64,000 bases of DNA from Clusia tigrina (lineage: Eukaryota > Arthropoda > Insecta > Diptera > Clusiidae). Positions 31,253-42,330 of the stretch are shown here, in pieces. The translations under genes and the position numbers were made by a program. The notes beneath the pieces were generated by a model that was given only the letters and a program-made list of their open reading frames with translations, ran no database searches and was not told where the DNA came from. The stretch covers positions 85,148,570-85,212,569 of the forward strand of contig OV050030.1 in the NCBI GenBank assembly GCA_920105625.2, given 5' to 3'. Within the stretch, counting starts at the first letter, position 1. The number at the start of each line of letters is the position of its first letter.

Positions 31253-31808
31253 TTCAAAATTTGCTTTGAATTTATGTTTTGAATTTCTAGTACTTGAACT
31301 GGGAATTCACGATGATTAAATTTTAATTCAAGATTTTAATCTGAATTTATGGTTATGAATTTTCAGTACTTGAACTGAAGATTCTCGACGAAACAAAATT
31401 GAAGTTAACTTAAAACTGACCTTTTAGTACTTGAACTAGAAAACCACGAAGAAATGATAATTCAATAATTGTTCTTTTTGAGTTCTGATTTTGAACGGAT
31501 TTTATTAAATTATTGCATGCGTTTTTATACAAAATTAACATGTCAAAATCCATAGCAATACAATACTGTAGTTCGATGCAAGTTGCACAACATATTTGCT
31601 AGAATAGCATATTATCATGAGACTACAACAACCAAAAAACGTGTCGAATTTCCGTCTGCTTAATGTGCAAGAGAATTTAAACTATTGTTATGCAAAGTGC
31701 AACGAACTTCTGTTATTATTGACGCAAAGAATAAATTGAACAGAAATCAAAATTGCAGTTTTAAACAAAATGAAAAAAATATAGAATTACAATATATGCA
31801 CATTAACA
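31238..31808. other. Inserted sequence of about 570 bp in pol, unidentified
   Basis: The pol frame is interrupted after QPLT and resumes at about 31809 with LSDRNVNSKMKRLRS. The insert has no coding signal. Its left part holds three direct repeats built on AGTACTTGAACT (about 31289, 31365 and 31425) plus recurring TTTGAATTTATGtTTTGAATTT-like stretches. Exact borders and any target duplication are unclear, so it could be a small non-autonomous element or a solo LTR. Confidence 0.55.
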
Positions 31809-32690
31809 CCTTCGATCTCTCGGACAGAAATGTTAACTCAAAGATGAAACGATTGAGGAGTTCGACCCGAAGTTCCATTACAAGCCAAGAAGACCCAACA
31901 TTGTCGCGGACGCGCTTTCACGACAGCATATAAATGCAATAATGAAGAAACCTAAGTAATGTGAAACCAATAGCAGTGCTGAAAAATCGCTGGGATCACC
32001 TATCCCGATGTCGATAACCCCGTCAATGGCTTCAGAAATCAGCTTAACCTCAAGCTACAGAGAAGTCGAAGAAAACTTCCGTCATTGTATTCCAGAAGCA
32101 GCTCAGGCATGTCATAACTTATGCCTCATCTTCGGAATTGCCCCAGCTGCTGAACGAGTCCGTTAACGTCAATGTTGTGAATGGAATATATTGCGATCGA
32201 GTTACATTGCAATATTTGGAGGACACCTTGCAGGATCTCTTCCCATCCATGAGGTTCCGACTCAGTGAGAGAAGGGTAAAGGATATCACCAACACAAGCG
32301 AGCAACAAGAAATCCTAGCCAGACAGCACAACAGAACCCACCGTTCGCCGAATAAAACTACACGTCAGGCTTTGCGGGGGACATATTTCCCCGGTAACCG
32401 TAAGCAATTCAAGCAGCTGACATCTGCCTGCCGCATATATCAGGAAGGCAAATACAATCGACACCCACACGCAACCCAAATAGGAAAAACCACTATTCCC
32501 ACGCATCCGGTCGAAATTTTGCATCTGGATATCTATTCCACGGCAGATCACCACTTCCTCACATGCCTGCACAAGTTCCGCAAGTTTGCCATCGTAAAAC
32601 CAATAAGATCCAGAAGTATAGTGGACCTTAAAGGAACCCTACTGGAAACCCTCAATGTCTTCAAGGATACACGTGGTAGTGCCCCAGGGC
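31809..32690 (+). pseudogene. RNase H tail and integrase N-terminal remnant
   Basis: At 31860-31935, one frame over from the surrounding open run, is EEFDPKFHYKPRRPNIVADA, the usual junction to integrase. In 32138-32690 there is a zinc-binding region with HNRTH (two His) and CRIYQEGKYNRHP (one Cys; the second is Tyr), then LHLDIYSTADHHFLT with the first catalytic Asp and HKFRKFAIV. After about 32680 the sequence jumps to the polypurine region, so the rest of integrase and anything downstream is deleted. A long open frame continuing to 33025 is a chance fusion with the LTR. Confidence 0.75.
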
Positions 32691-32721
32691 GGGACGCCCG
32701 TCAGCCGAGGACGGCTGATCT

Positions 32722-32734
32722 TAAGGGGGGGAGG
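32722..32734 (+). promoter_or_regulatory. Polypurine tract
   Basis: AAGGGGGGGAGG directly upstream of the 3' LTR start; it primes plus-strand DNA synthesis in LTR elements. Confidence 0.8.
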
Positions 32735-33164
32735 AGTTACCAACATACGTGTTGCATGTCGTTGGCGCCGTGCGCTTGCGCAGCGGTACCAAGCATTGTA
32801 GGAAATACGCTGCAACAGCGTCTGCTGCCATCCGCTGCGCAGGGGCATGGTAGACGGTGCTGGTTCTCGGTGCGTGAGAAAACACAAGACGGAGAGCATT
32901 GGCGCCATGCGCTAGCGCAGCGGTGCAAAGCATTGTACAAAATGCGCGGCAACAGAGTCTGCTACGATACGCTGCCATCCGCAAAGCGCAGTCACCATAC
33001 GTTTGTCGGCGGCGAAAACGTATAAAAAGAACCCGAGTACGAGAGCTCGCATCTTTTAATTGGCAGGAGCTTGAAGGAGAAGGACTACCTTAATAATAAT
33101 AAAATAATATTAAAACACATTAAATATCTTTATAATTTTAGAAAGATGCAGGAGATACTTAACT
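32735..33164 (+). repeat. 3' LTR, internally shortened
   Basis: 430 bp, matching the 5' LTR at both ends, but lacking about 236 bp of the tandem-repeat region; the junction is near 32980 (CCATCCGC joined to AAAGCGCAG). Followed by TATA. Confidence 0.85.
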
Positions 33165-33362
33165 TATATAATATAAACAATATTACACAGTACAATATAA
33201 AAAAATCTGCACAACAGATTAAATAACGCACGCCTAATCAACACCACTTTGCTTAATGAAACTGCAAATTCATATGTGATATTTATACGTCCAAGCAAAA
33301 TATGCTCTACGCATTATTATTATTCATAACCGCAAAATGAACACATTGACATAGCGGGACTT

Positions 33363-33868
33363 TGTTGGGGTCCTTATCTGCTTGTCGGCGAAAGACGTCC
33401 TCTGGAATGACCTGTCGTGGCAACCTGTAAACCTACACCACTTTGTTAAATAAACACTGCACTGTTCTGAGTTTTCAAATCACAAGACACTATTCTTAAA
33501 ATACTAACTCTTATATACTATTTGCAATTCACAATTACAATACAAAAACTGACCTTTCTGGTGTTCCAGTTTCGCACCTGTTAATTGGTGTCAGTTGGTC
33601 AAGCCAACTGACTTACGCCAATCTGAAATGTTGATGGTGCATTCTACTTTGAATGCCCTTCGGTGGCTCGACTGCAAAACTGTAGCAAACTAAAAGTTTA
33701 CATAATAAATATTACATAGGTAATATAAATTCTAAGTACTCGCACCCTAAAAATATGTGCTTTCTTAAGTAACTTTAACACACGCTAATCACACAGAATG
33801 TGCGGCATCTGTTAGGAGTCGATGCTGTGAGACACTACGCGCAGGCAGCTTGATTCTAGCTCACAACA
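33363..33868 (-). repeat. LTR, minus orientation (family of solo LTR 6053-6511)
   Basis: 506 bp with TG...CA ends. Read on the minus strand it starts TGTTGTGAGCTAGAATCAAG, has a conserved TATA-like stretch (complement at about 33510-33519), and ends GGACCCCAACA. A polypurine tract lies immediately upstream in minus orientation, so this is a 3' LTR. The neighbouring env gene belongs to it. Confidence 0.88.
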
Positions 33869-33890
33869 TCCCTCCCCTCTTTCTAAAAGA
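33869..33890 (-). promoter_or_regulatory. Polypurine tract, minus strand
   Basis: The complement reads AGAAAGAGGGGAGGGA just before the LTR start; a near-identical tract precedes the plus-strand LTR at 42331. Confidence 0.82.
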
Positions 33891-34298
33891 AGTTAGTGCA
33901 ACTAACTTCTAATGAATCTCACAGTATTTTTCTCTTTTCTGCACTTTAAACAATCTGTGCATTTTCTTAATCCTATAATACATATGTATAGTTTTTCTTT
34001 TTTCAATCCGCCTTATTTTATATTTTGGGTTCTTTTTATTTCTTTTTTTATATTCTTTTCTTTATGTTTTTTCTTTTATTTTTGAATCAATTCATTTTTT
34101 TTTTTTTAGTTTTTTCTTTGCTATAACTTCTTTTCTGTAGTTTTTTTTCTCTTTTGTTTTATTTTGTTCCTTTATATTTTTTTTTATTCCCCTTTTTATA
34201 TTTGGTCTTTCATTGACTCTTTTCTCACTGGCGTACAATACATTTTACTCTTATACTTACGAAATCTTATGTTTCGCTATGATATTACATCTTAAATC
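33891..34298 (-). other. A-rich 3' untranslated region of the env element
   Basis: On the plus strand this is strongly T-rich; on the minus strand it is A-rich with short runs of aaaagaaaaa. The equivalent region lies at about 41930-42310 next to the other LTR, so it is a shared feature of the family. Confidence 0.7.
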
Positions 34299-36130
34299 TT
34301 ATGCTACAACCTCCGCTAATTGATGAGCCGGTTGTCGGCTGCCGTTGTCGGTATGGTCGTTGTGTTGCGCCGTTGGTGTGGTTGATTCGAGTCTTTGAAG
34401 GGCCGCTACTATCTTGCACCATTTCTTCGAAATGAGCGTCGTCACCATCATTATCACCAGGATGAGGCCAGCTATACTGACTACCCCTCCCATCATCCAG
34501 GTGTGCACTGTCTCACAGAAATTGGTGAGGTGTGACACCCTTTCAACATCTTCTGCCTCCTTTACCAAATCGTTGATTGCTCTGCTGTTCGTTGTAAGGG
34601 TTTTCCGTAGATCCTTGAAATGCATGAGTGAGACTGTGTTCGGTGTTGTGAGCGTATGGCCGGAATCATTTCGTTTGTGATTTTCCAGCAGCTCCTGTAG
34701 TTTCGTCTTTAAACGGTTTGTTCCCATGACGGACGTTGAGAATTTATACCGTGACTCTTCTTGACTTTTATGGACCAGCATTATCCCTTTGCCAACCACT
34801 CTGCAACCAGCTTCAATGGTCATAAAACCGGTGTTTACTAATTCCAACCGTGTGGTTTCGTCTGAGCACACCGCCGTGAAAATCGCCTGGTCGTCAAAAT
34901 GGTAGAGCCATCTGTTTATGTTTCTGGTAGCTACCAGAATTCCTCCCGTGGCTGGAATGGCTATGTGATCGCATTGATCTTGCTCATGCTTCAATATTTC
35001 TATCTCGCAGTAATCGCTTGCTCGCGTAATCACTTTTCCGGGATGATAGCATAAACGCTTTGTTGTGCCCACCTCTCGACATTTCCCCTCGTCCTCTATT
35101 GATAGGCCGATGTAATGCTCTTGAGCCTGGCTTGCTGCTATGTAATCATATCTCGTCTTCGGGAGCACGCACCAATCTTGGTTTTAGTCTTTTGGGTATT
35201 GGGTACACTTTGTGCATTGTAAATAACTCCAATAATGGCACTGGAATCTTGACGACTACTTTCAACCCGTTCTCCGCCTCTTCTGTGCGAACCTCGGCTA
35301 GTTCATAGAACCGCTCCGGTGCCTCGCTGTACCATGAAATTCCTTTCATCGACCCTGGTGCCGCCTTGAGCAATTCATCAGACGTCAGGAACAATGGGTG
35401 TAGCTTGCCATGTATCAAATCATCAAGTACCACTATCTCCGTTTGCTGTTGGTCCTGGAACCTCAACATCTCCTCAGAAACAACTTTCCCCAACATGAAA
35501 GATTCTGCTAAGTTCACCTCTGCTTCCTCATGTATCTTTCCAATGCCTTCCAACGCCAAGTGCATCTCTTCCAGCTCTTGGAAAGTCTTATTTACTGCTT
35601 CGTGAAGACCCTGGTAACCTGCTCTCATCACAGTCACTTCTTTTCCCAGCAATGACAACGTCCTTGATTGTTTCTTCTCAAGGTCCTGTAAGTGACCATA
35701 AATGCGCTCTGAATCTTGGTGGTCCATCGTACCAATTGCCCATTTGAGAAGTTCACCGCCAACATCTATTAGCGACCGGCGTTTCCTTCCTTTCAGAGAC
35801 AATGTCCTCTCCTTTTCCAAGAATCTTCTCATTATAGTCTCTATTTCCAAAATCGAAGAGTCGCATCTACATTTTAGCTCGGTCCCGCTAGCCGCTGCAT
35901 GCCTCTCACATAACCTCCTGGTTGTCTCCTGCATTCCCTCGAATTGTTCCACAATAGTCCTCAATTCCGTTCGTGGAAACTCAGTTACAACCACCCAATA
36001 ATCTTTGGTGAACCATACATCTCCTGTTTTTTCTATCAATACATCCGTCTCCGGTAGTTTGTCCAACCGCACCTCCGCACGTATCCCGTAGGTAATCGCA
36101 ACATCACTAATACGATCTATAAAATGATAA
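34299..36130 (-). pseudogene. env: env-type envelope glycoprotein, one frameshift (baculovirus F-like)
   Basis: Two long minus-strand frames overlap near 35146-35168: the first (about 36130-35146) is N-terminal, the second (35168-34299, 289 codons) C-terminal. The first contains a basic RKRR site (about 35776-35787) of the kind cleaved by furin, followed by a Gly-containing hydrophobic stretch like a fusion peptide, then heptad-rich helices. The second has a Cys-rich region and a C-terminal membrane anchor (about 34430-34490) with a short tail. This layout is that of insect errantivirus Env and baculovirus F proteins, which mediate membrane fusion. No ATG or signal peptide is seen at the N-terminus; Env is usually made from a spliced RNA. 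One frameshift separates the halves. Confidence 0.8.
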
Positions 36131-36540
36131 AATTCTACACTAAATATACCATACCTCCGACTAAAAATACAATATTATCTTCATAAATTGCTTATTCTAT
36201 AATTGAATGCTATATCATTCAATTCTCCGTCCACTCGTCTTCTCCCCTTACATTCTCGGATTCGCCACTGCATCCCAGAGGAAAAGAGGACTGGACTATG
36301 TTACATTATTGCCATATAGTGCATCAGTTCCGTTCTGGTCAATATGATTAATTTTCCATGTTCTTTTTAATACTTGAGTTATCACTCAATCTAGTTTCGA
36401 ACCAATTCATTGGTTCTCCGACAAAACCAGATTATATACAATAATCCCGTTTGTGTCAAAACTTTGTCCATTGCAAAACTATAACTTTCATCGCACACAA
36501 TTATTTTTTCTTTAAGTGTATTAGACAAAGAACCACAGGT
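36131..36540. other. Junction between the env element and the gag-pol relic, no gene
   Basis: AT-rich, about 410 bp. The orientation of recognisable retroelement sequence changes here from minus (env) to plus (gag). I see no LTR, primer site or target duplication at the switch. Confidence 0.5.
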
Positions 36541-36599
36541 GATACGTTTGATTTACTAGCGCATAGCAAGTAAGCACCCTGGCAGGGTTATATGCACTT

Positions 36600-37525
36600 T
36601 TGCATCGGACATATTTAAAACAAAAGTCGTACGACTCTCTTACGGGAAATTCAGGAATCAACTCAGAAACCTGGGGAGGAATTGAGAGCCTGGGGAACGA
36701 TGCTGAGACAGAAACCATTAGGCAGTTTCCAGGAAACGTTCCAGCATACAAGGCTCAAGTAGAATGGGCTATGATTTCAGTGTTCAAGGATGGCCTCATA
36801 AATAGGGACTTAGCTAATTATACTCTTACTCTAACGCAGAGGAGCATGGCAGAGCTAGTGGAAGCGGTCTCTTCCGCTGAAGCAGCAATACAACAGCGAA
36901 CGACAATAGTTGGAATCTGCTGGACTGATGGTCCTGCAGAGGTAGGACCAGTACAGCAGCGAAACACAAGTGGAATCGGTAGATTGATGGGCCAATTTCC
37001 GAACAAAGAGACCAAGGATTCCTGGTCGAGAGGTTCCAGCTAAGGAAACCCATTTGCTCATTCTGCAATAAGCCAAGTCATACAAGGGATGAAAGCGTTA
37101 CATGCAAAAACACGCCCCATTGTGTGGAGTGCCAAACTTACGGTCATGAGGCAAGTATACAGTGCCAAGTATACATAGAATGGAATCAGAGTAGAAGGCA
37201 GCCAGCTACGAGGCGCCCGGATCCACCCTTGATCGACAGCAGGGGTAGTAGTCCCCGAGTTAATTCAATGGAAAGAATTAACCAAGGAAGAAATCCTTTC
37301 AACACTGGGAGTGGTCAGCAGCGACCAAATTGGAATTCCAGAAGTGATGCGAGGATGAGCAATACCATAAAGGGGTTGAAATGCTTCTCATGTGGACGAA
37401 TCGGACGTCGGGCAGCGGAATGCAGAGAAGGGCAACCCAACAAAGGAACCAGGGAAACTTCCAGCGGCGCAGTCGAAGCCAGTAGACTGGAAAGCCAGAA
37501 GAAAGGAAGTAATAATTACGCCTGA
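36600..37525 (+). pseudogene. gag relic with zinc knuckles
   Basis: A first run (36600-37043) carries PGNVPAYKAQVEWAMISVFK and a helical stretch ending SSAEAAIQQR, resembling the end of a capsid domain. In the adjoining frames (about 37050-37170) are several Cys and His residues in a knuckle-like array, including VECQTYGHEA. At about 37380-37425 is CFSCGRIGRRAAEC, a CCHC knuckle whose His is replaced by Arg. Basic, Gly/Arg-rich flanks fit a nucleocapsid. At least three frames are used. Confidence 0.7.
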
Positions 37526-37531
37526 ATTCGT

Positions 37532-37939
37532 GTGACTTGTAATGTAGGAACTACAGTGCAGGAGAAGGGGGAGCAAGAGGCTCTCCAATATAACGAGGAG
37601 TTAGGAAGTGGATACGCGTCCATGTTGGGAACAAAAGGACATTGCGTCGTTATGAGCAGGATAGGTGATGCCTTCGTCGAGATACCTTGCAAGGAATCAG
37701 CTAGTGGAAAGCTAGTGCATTTGGTAGATTCAGGAGTGGACACCAGTCTCGTAAAATCTAGTGTTCTATGTAAACGGTTGGATATTAATCAAGTGGACGT
37801 AAGAATGGTTAACGAAGCGTTTGGAGGGTGCATCAGGACATTGGGGTGGCTCAGAATAGGACCCAGTGAATTTAAGGGCATGAGTTTTAGAGTGCACGCA
37901 GCGGAAGTGGATAGGAAAATATCCCGGCTGATGGGATAA
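37532..37939 (+). pseudogene. Aspartic protease relic
   Basis: A 135-codon frame with LVHLVDSGVDTSLVKSSVL (about 37718-37775). The active-site triad reads D-S-G, acceptable for this fold. The stretch FVEIPCKES before it and the IGPSEFKGMSFRVHA segment after it fit the beta-rich retropepsin fold. After a stop the sequence continues IIGRDNLWG, near the usual G-R-D-x-L/W element at about 37940. Confidence 0.65.
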
Positions 37940-38528
37940 TTGGCCGCGATAATCTTTGGGGCCGCACTATACTGGATGCGCTCGAGAAACAGTTATCATT
38001 CTATGATAATAATAAGAATATGCTCCTTACTCTTCCATTAATGTCATGGCAGGAAGGAACCGTGACTGGGGTTAAGAAGTGTGGTATGGAGGTAGTAAAC
38101 GGAAGATCCACCAGAGTAGTTACCATGCATGTAAATACGAAACTTAGGACTGTTGTTTTGCACAAGCAGCAGTTAGCGGAGGGCGTATATATGGGAGAGA
38201 CCATAACGCACGTTGACAAGGGTACGGTGTACGCTTGCGTACTGAATGCATAAGAAGAGGACTTCTATATGGATAAGGATTTTAGGCCTATGTTCACTAG
38301 TTACGATAATTTTAAGGAACCGAATTATAGATCGGTTAATCAGATTAAACAAGTTGATATAAGAAAAGGATGGAGAGAGTATTAGAATCACTGAAGTTAG
38401 GTCGAAGCGTGAATTCAGAAGAGAAGTCATCAATAGAAGCCATTTGTACGTCATTCCATGACATATTTTTGCTGGAATGAGATCAGCTGACGTATACAAC
38501 AGAAGTAGAGCATGAAATTCCTACTAGA

Positions 38529-39190
38529 GTGGATCAACCGCCAATAAACCAGAAACAATACAGATTGCCACAAGCTCACAAAGATGAGGTAAACAGGCAA
38601 GTAGAAGGAATGTTAAAGGATAACATAATTTCACTGAGTATCTCGCCTTGGAACTCACCAATAATTTTGGTACCAAAGAAGGGGTCAAAAGAAGTGGAGA
38701 ATGGTCGTCGATTTTAGGAAATTGAACGACGCCCCTATCAAGCAAGTGTTTCCGATACCAAGGATAGAAGAAATTCTGGATCAATTGGGACACAGTAGAT
38801 ATTTTGCTACACTTGATTTAGCGAGTGGCTACCACCAAGTTCTGGTGGATACCCAAGATAAGCAGAAAACCGGTTCAGCACCGGTTTAGGGCATTATGAG
38901 TTTAATAGAATGTCGTTTGGATTAATAGGAGCACAGGCTACCTTCCAACGGCTAACGAACCATGTGCTAACAGGCTTACAAGGGTTAGATTGTTTTGTGT
39001 ATCTGGATGATATTGTGATTTATTGGAAGAGCTTGCAGCAGCACTCGCAACGCTTGTGCAAGGTGCTCCAGAAATTATGAGAACCCAATTTGGAATTGAA
39101 CACGGAGAAATGTCAATTTTTGCGAAGAGAGGTGGTTTATTTTGGCCATCGTTGCTCAGAGGCAGGAGCACTGCCTGACCCGCAGAAGGA
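38529..39190 (+). pseudogene. Reverse transcriptase relic
   Basis: RT blocks in order across three frames: KQYRLPQAHKDEVNRQVEGM, then SPWNSPIILVPKKG, VVDFRKLNDAPIKQVFPIPR (from 38701), FATLDLASGYHQVLV (first catalytic Asp), FNRMSFGLIGAQATFQRL, and CFVYLDDIVIYWKS (about 38993), with the catalytic Asp pair intact. Followed by LNTEKCQFLRREVVYFGH of the thumb. The lesions are single frameshifts near 38695 and 38885 and a stop near 39078. RNase H is not present after 39190. Confidence 0.82.
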
Positions 39191-39204
39191 TAGGGTTTTC
39201 ATGA

Positions 39205-40010
39205 TTCACCCCTAGGTGGACACCAGGGATTCTGGAAAACCCATGACAGAATTAAGCGAGTATACGGATGGAAAGTATGCTCCGAGACATAAAAAAGTAT
39301 ATAAAAAGCTGTCCAAAATGTCAGGCCAGCCAGAGTTCAAGGCTCAAGGAATTCACAGATGCCAATGGTGTTAACTGACACACCAAAACAGCCATTTGAT
39401 AAAGTTCATATGGATATTGTAGGTATTTTACCTGAGACAGTTTCGGGAAATAAATACATCTTAACGTTCCAAGGCGATTTCTCAAAGTATATGGCATGCG
39501 GGGCTATACCGGATGCTGAAGCAAGTACGGTAACCAGGACATTCTTCGACGAAATTAAAGCACGGTACAACATACCTAAGGTTTTGATAACCGACAATGG
39601 TTCAAATTTTGTATCTAAACTATTCTCAGAAGCGTGTAAAATGCTGGGAATGAAAAATTGCATATAACACCATATCATCCACAGGCGAATGGCTCATTGG
39701 AATGTAGTTATCGACCTCTGGCCGAGTACTTGCGCAGTTTTGCCAAGGAAGACGTCTCGAATTGGAATCAATGGTTGACTACTGCAATGCATGTACACAA
39801 CAATACTGTGCATGTATCAACGAAGCAAACTCCGTTTAGAACACTCTACGGATTTGATTTCAACATGCCAGCAAATTTGAAGCGCAAATGTGCACTGTAC
39901 AATGCTGTCGACCCCAATAAAGTGCAAAAGTATCAGGTACAACGAGCTCACGAATTGGTTAGAGAAAACTAGGATTGTGCTAAACGAGTTGCCAGGGAAG
40001 CCCAGTAGTT
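39205..40010 (+). pseudogene. Integrase relic
   Basis: At about 39215-39350 (mixed frames) is GGHQGFWKTHDRIKR, then KSCPKCQASQSS, part of the HHCC zinc domain. The frame 39359-39667 is the catalytic core: FDKVHMDIVGILPE (first Asp), NKYILTFQGDFSKY and VLITDNGSNFVSKLF (second Asp). A one-base slip near 39660 leads to 39658-39972: TPYHPQANGSLECSYRPLAE, whose Glu is the third catalytic residue, then STKQTPFRTLYGFDFNMP. This is the best preserved domain of the relic. Confidence 0.82.
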
Positions 40011-40200
40011 TTTCAAGTGGGTGACCAAGTACTAATGAAGAATCATGCTAGGAGAAAGAAATTCTCACCTGTTTGGATACGTCCGTATGTAGTAGCAGAG
40101 ATGCGCAGCCCAGTTACAATAGTCGTAACAATTAAGGGCACGCAGAAAAAGCTGCATAATAATTTATCTAGTTGTTCCACATGAGACCATACAGTTAAAG

Positions 40201-40802
40201 ACATGTGTTAACAGTGTTTTACCAGTGTAAACACAAGAATAACAACGTAAACAAACTGATATCGCGTGTGTATATCAAATAGCACAGCTCCTACTTTCAA
40301 AGTCAATGCCAGCAGAAGTGTGCCAATTAAACTCGGGCGAGTAAAAATTTACGTAATGTAAATATGCTTATTAGGCACTATATCCAAATGAAGCACCGTA
40401 GAGAAAAATATTTTTTAAATATTAAATAATAAAAAAGTGTTCATTGGACGTAATTCAAAAATAAAATTATAAGACAGTCGTGGGTAAGTAATATAAAACT
40501 AAACTTAAAATATATACATACATACATACATACATACGGCAACTTATGCACTGAAATTCGACGCGCTAAGCCTTAACTCCAGGCAAGGGAACCGCTGGTG
40601 AAGTAAGTATATATATGTATACATGTGTATAAGATACAGATTGAATGTACGAACGTATATTTTTAAAAAAAAGTAAGTATATAGAGACATACGATGGGAA
40701 ATTGGGAATTTGCAGATATTTACATACTGCAGCAAGCTACATGTAAATATACATAGATTTTTTCGGTTTATTGCTTAGGAAATTAGCGTGTGGGGAATTG
40801 AA

Positions 40803-40883
<81 letters not shown>

Positions 40884-41870
40884 TAGATCAATATATTTAG
40901 CTTACCATTACAAATTAATAAATTACGTTGGCAATTAATTATAAAATGCCTTGAACGTATGTATGTATTCATATAAGAGCAGGTTACATGGTGTAGGGAA
41001 ATACACTTGTTAATGGATATATATTTCTGGATGGTTCAATATTATGCAGCATTAATTCCTGCAGCGTCGAAGACTGAGTAAGAGGTTAACCAACATCCAG
41101 GAGACCGGTAGATGAAATTCAAGAGCAGCGAACAAAAATCTGACTGAATAAGAAGAAGTAACAAGACGTAGAAGAAGGATTATCAGTAAGCCGCAAAGGA
41201 ATAAATACGAGATTTGCAACGATGATGTCCTGAGATAGTTTTTGGTTGGAAGAAAAGGAAAACGAAATTTGTGGAAATTCATTTTTATGCGAAAGAGTGG
41301 AAGAGCTTCTAACTTCCCATGTGCGAGATGACGACGATTTAATACTTATGAAAAAATGGAGATGGTACCGGCTGAATACAAGAATCTATATCTAACAAGT
41401 AAAAAGCTGATAATACTTGAGTTTAATTGCATAACTGACAAAATGGCATGAAAACATTAACATTTAGGTTGTCAGCATAGAAAATCCAAAGTGTCTGCCA
41501 TTGTTACATATGTCAGTATGTATATTGTATTATTGTCTAGAAAGAGGAAGAGATAATTTTAGCCAAAACCCGATGATACTCCGTAATTTTAGATAGAAAC
41601 GGTTACTGCAACAATATCAGCCACAACTACCATCGTTCAGTTAGCTTCGTAGAATATTCTCCTAGCGCAAAAAAATCGTTTTAACCACGAAAAGATCAAG
41701 CACAACATAGCCAAGCTTTATCAGCTAACTTCATAACTTTTTCCTCAATTAAAAAATGTCAAGTCACTTACTAAGCGAATATTTATTTCGACTTCGTCAA
41801 AAGCGCATCTACTCGCATAAGCTTGCATCATCATTGTAGAAGGGGGGGATATGCAGAGTTCATCGAGGGA
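40201..41870. other. No gene recognised; 3' part of a retroelement likely
   Basis: About 1.7 kb without a readable protein domain. It contains a cataca tandem (about 40515-40538), a (TA)n array at 40806-40873 and an isolated gaaggggggg run at about 41839-41850 that could be a polypurine tract. An env gene for the downstream LTR would be expected here but is not visible. Confidence 0.5.
40806..40873. repeat. (TA)n microsatellite
   Basis: About 34 TA units without interruption. Confidence 0.95.
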
Positions 41871-42330
41871 TTTCACTCCGACAACGACGACCGTCAACCG
41901 AAGCCACAGGTAGCACAGGTCGCAGTATAATGTAAGATTAGGTATAGAATAGAATTGTGTTATTGCTAGTATAATTTATATAGATGTTTTTTATATAAGC
42001 CAGTGAGAAACGAATCAATGAAGGACCAACATATAAAAAAAGGGAAAAGAAAAAAATTTAAATAGATAAAAATAAAATAACAAAAGTAAAATAAAGAAAA
42101 AAACTACAAAAGAAAACAAAAGCTAAAGGAAGAAAAATATATAGAAAAGAAAAGTATACAAAAAATAAAAAAAAAATTTAAAAAAACCATGATAGAACCC
42201 AAATAAAACGATTTAAAAGAAAAAAAAAAAAGAAAACAAGGTATACAGAAATGTTTACAGTGCAAGAAAAATATTGTAAATACTCATTAGAAGTTAGTTG
42301 CACTAACTTCTTTTAGAAAGAGGGGAGGAA
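41871..42330 (+). other. env-tail/3' UTR homologue and polypurine tract
   Basis: Corresponds in the opposite orientation to the env stop region, A-rich UTR and polypurine tract at about 33869-34330. Shared landmarks include CCAGTGAGAAA followed by CAATGAAgGACCAA, the long aaaagaaaa-rich stretch, and GTTGCACTAACTTCTTTTAG before AAAGAGGGGAGGA (42317-42329). The env coding part itself is missing. Confidence 0.75.

Larger units (their letters stand above)
28111..33164 (+). mobile_element. LTR retroelement with leader repeat array, internally deleted (Ty3/gypsy, errantivirus-like)
   Basis: A complete LTR-to-LTR structure: 5' LTR 28111-28776, tRNA-Lys-type primer site, repeat-rich leader, gag and protease remnants, RNase H, integrase N-terminus, polypurine tract and 3' LTR 32735-33164, with TATA duplications. 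LTRs begin AGTTA and end TAACT, as in gypsy-group elements. RT, most of integrase and any env are missing. The LTRs differ by a 236-bp length change and scattered substitutions, so the insertion is not recent. Confidence 0.85.
36541..40200 (+). mobile_element. Ty3/gypsy gag-pol relic, internally deleted
   Basis: Plus-strand pieces in order: gag with two zinc-knuckle regions (36600-37525), protease (37532-37939), RT (38529-39190) and integrase (39205-40010). RNase H and the integrase zinc domain are reduced or missing between about 39190 and 39230. No 5' LTR was found. It may belong with the LTR at 42331-42840 or be an unrelated element between two LTRs of that family. Confidence 0.78.

Noticed and set aside
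32138..33025. 295-codon open frame as a single gene
   Set aside because: Only the first part is integrase; the rest reads through the polypurine tract into the 3' LTR by chance.
34020..34200. Poly(T)-rich stretch as a transcription terminator or reverse-inserted poly(A) tail
   Set aside because: It is the A-rich 3' UTR of the minus-strand env element, and its counterpart occurs at the other LTR.
36818..37085. Minus-strand open frames over gag
   Set aside because: Antisense shadows of the plus-strand gag relic.
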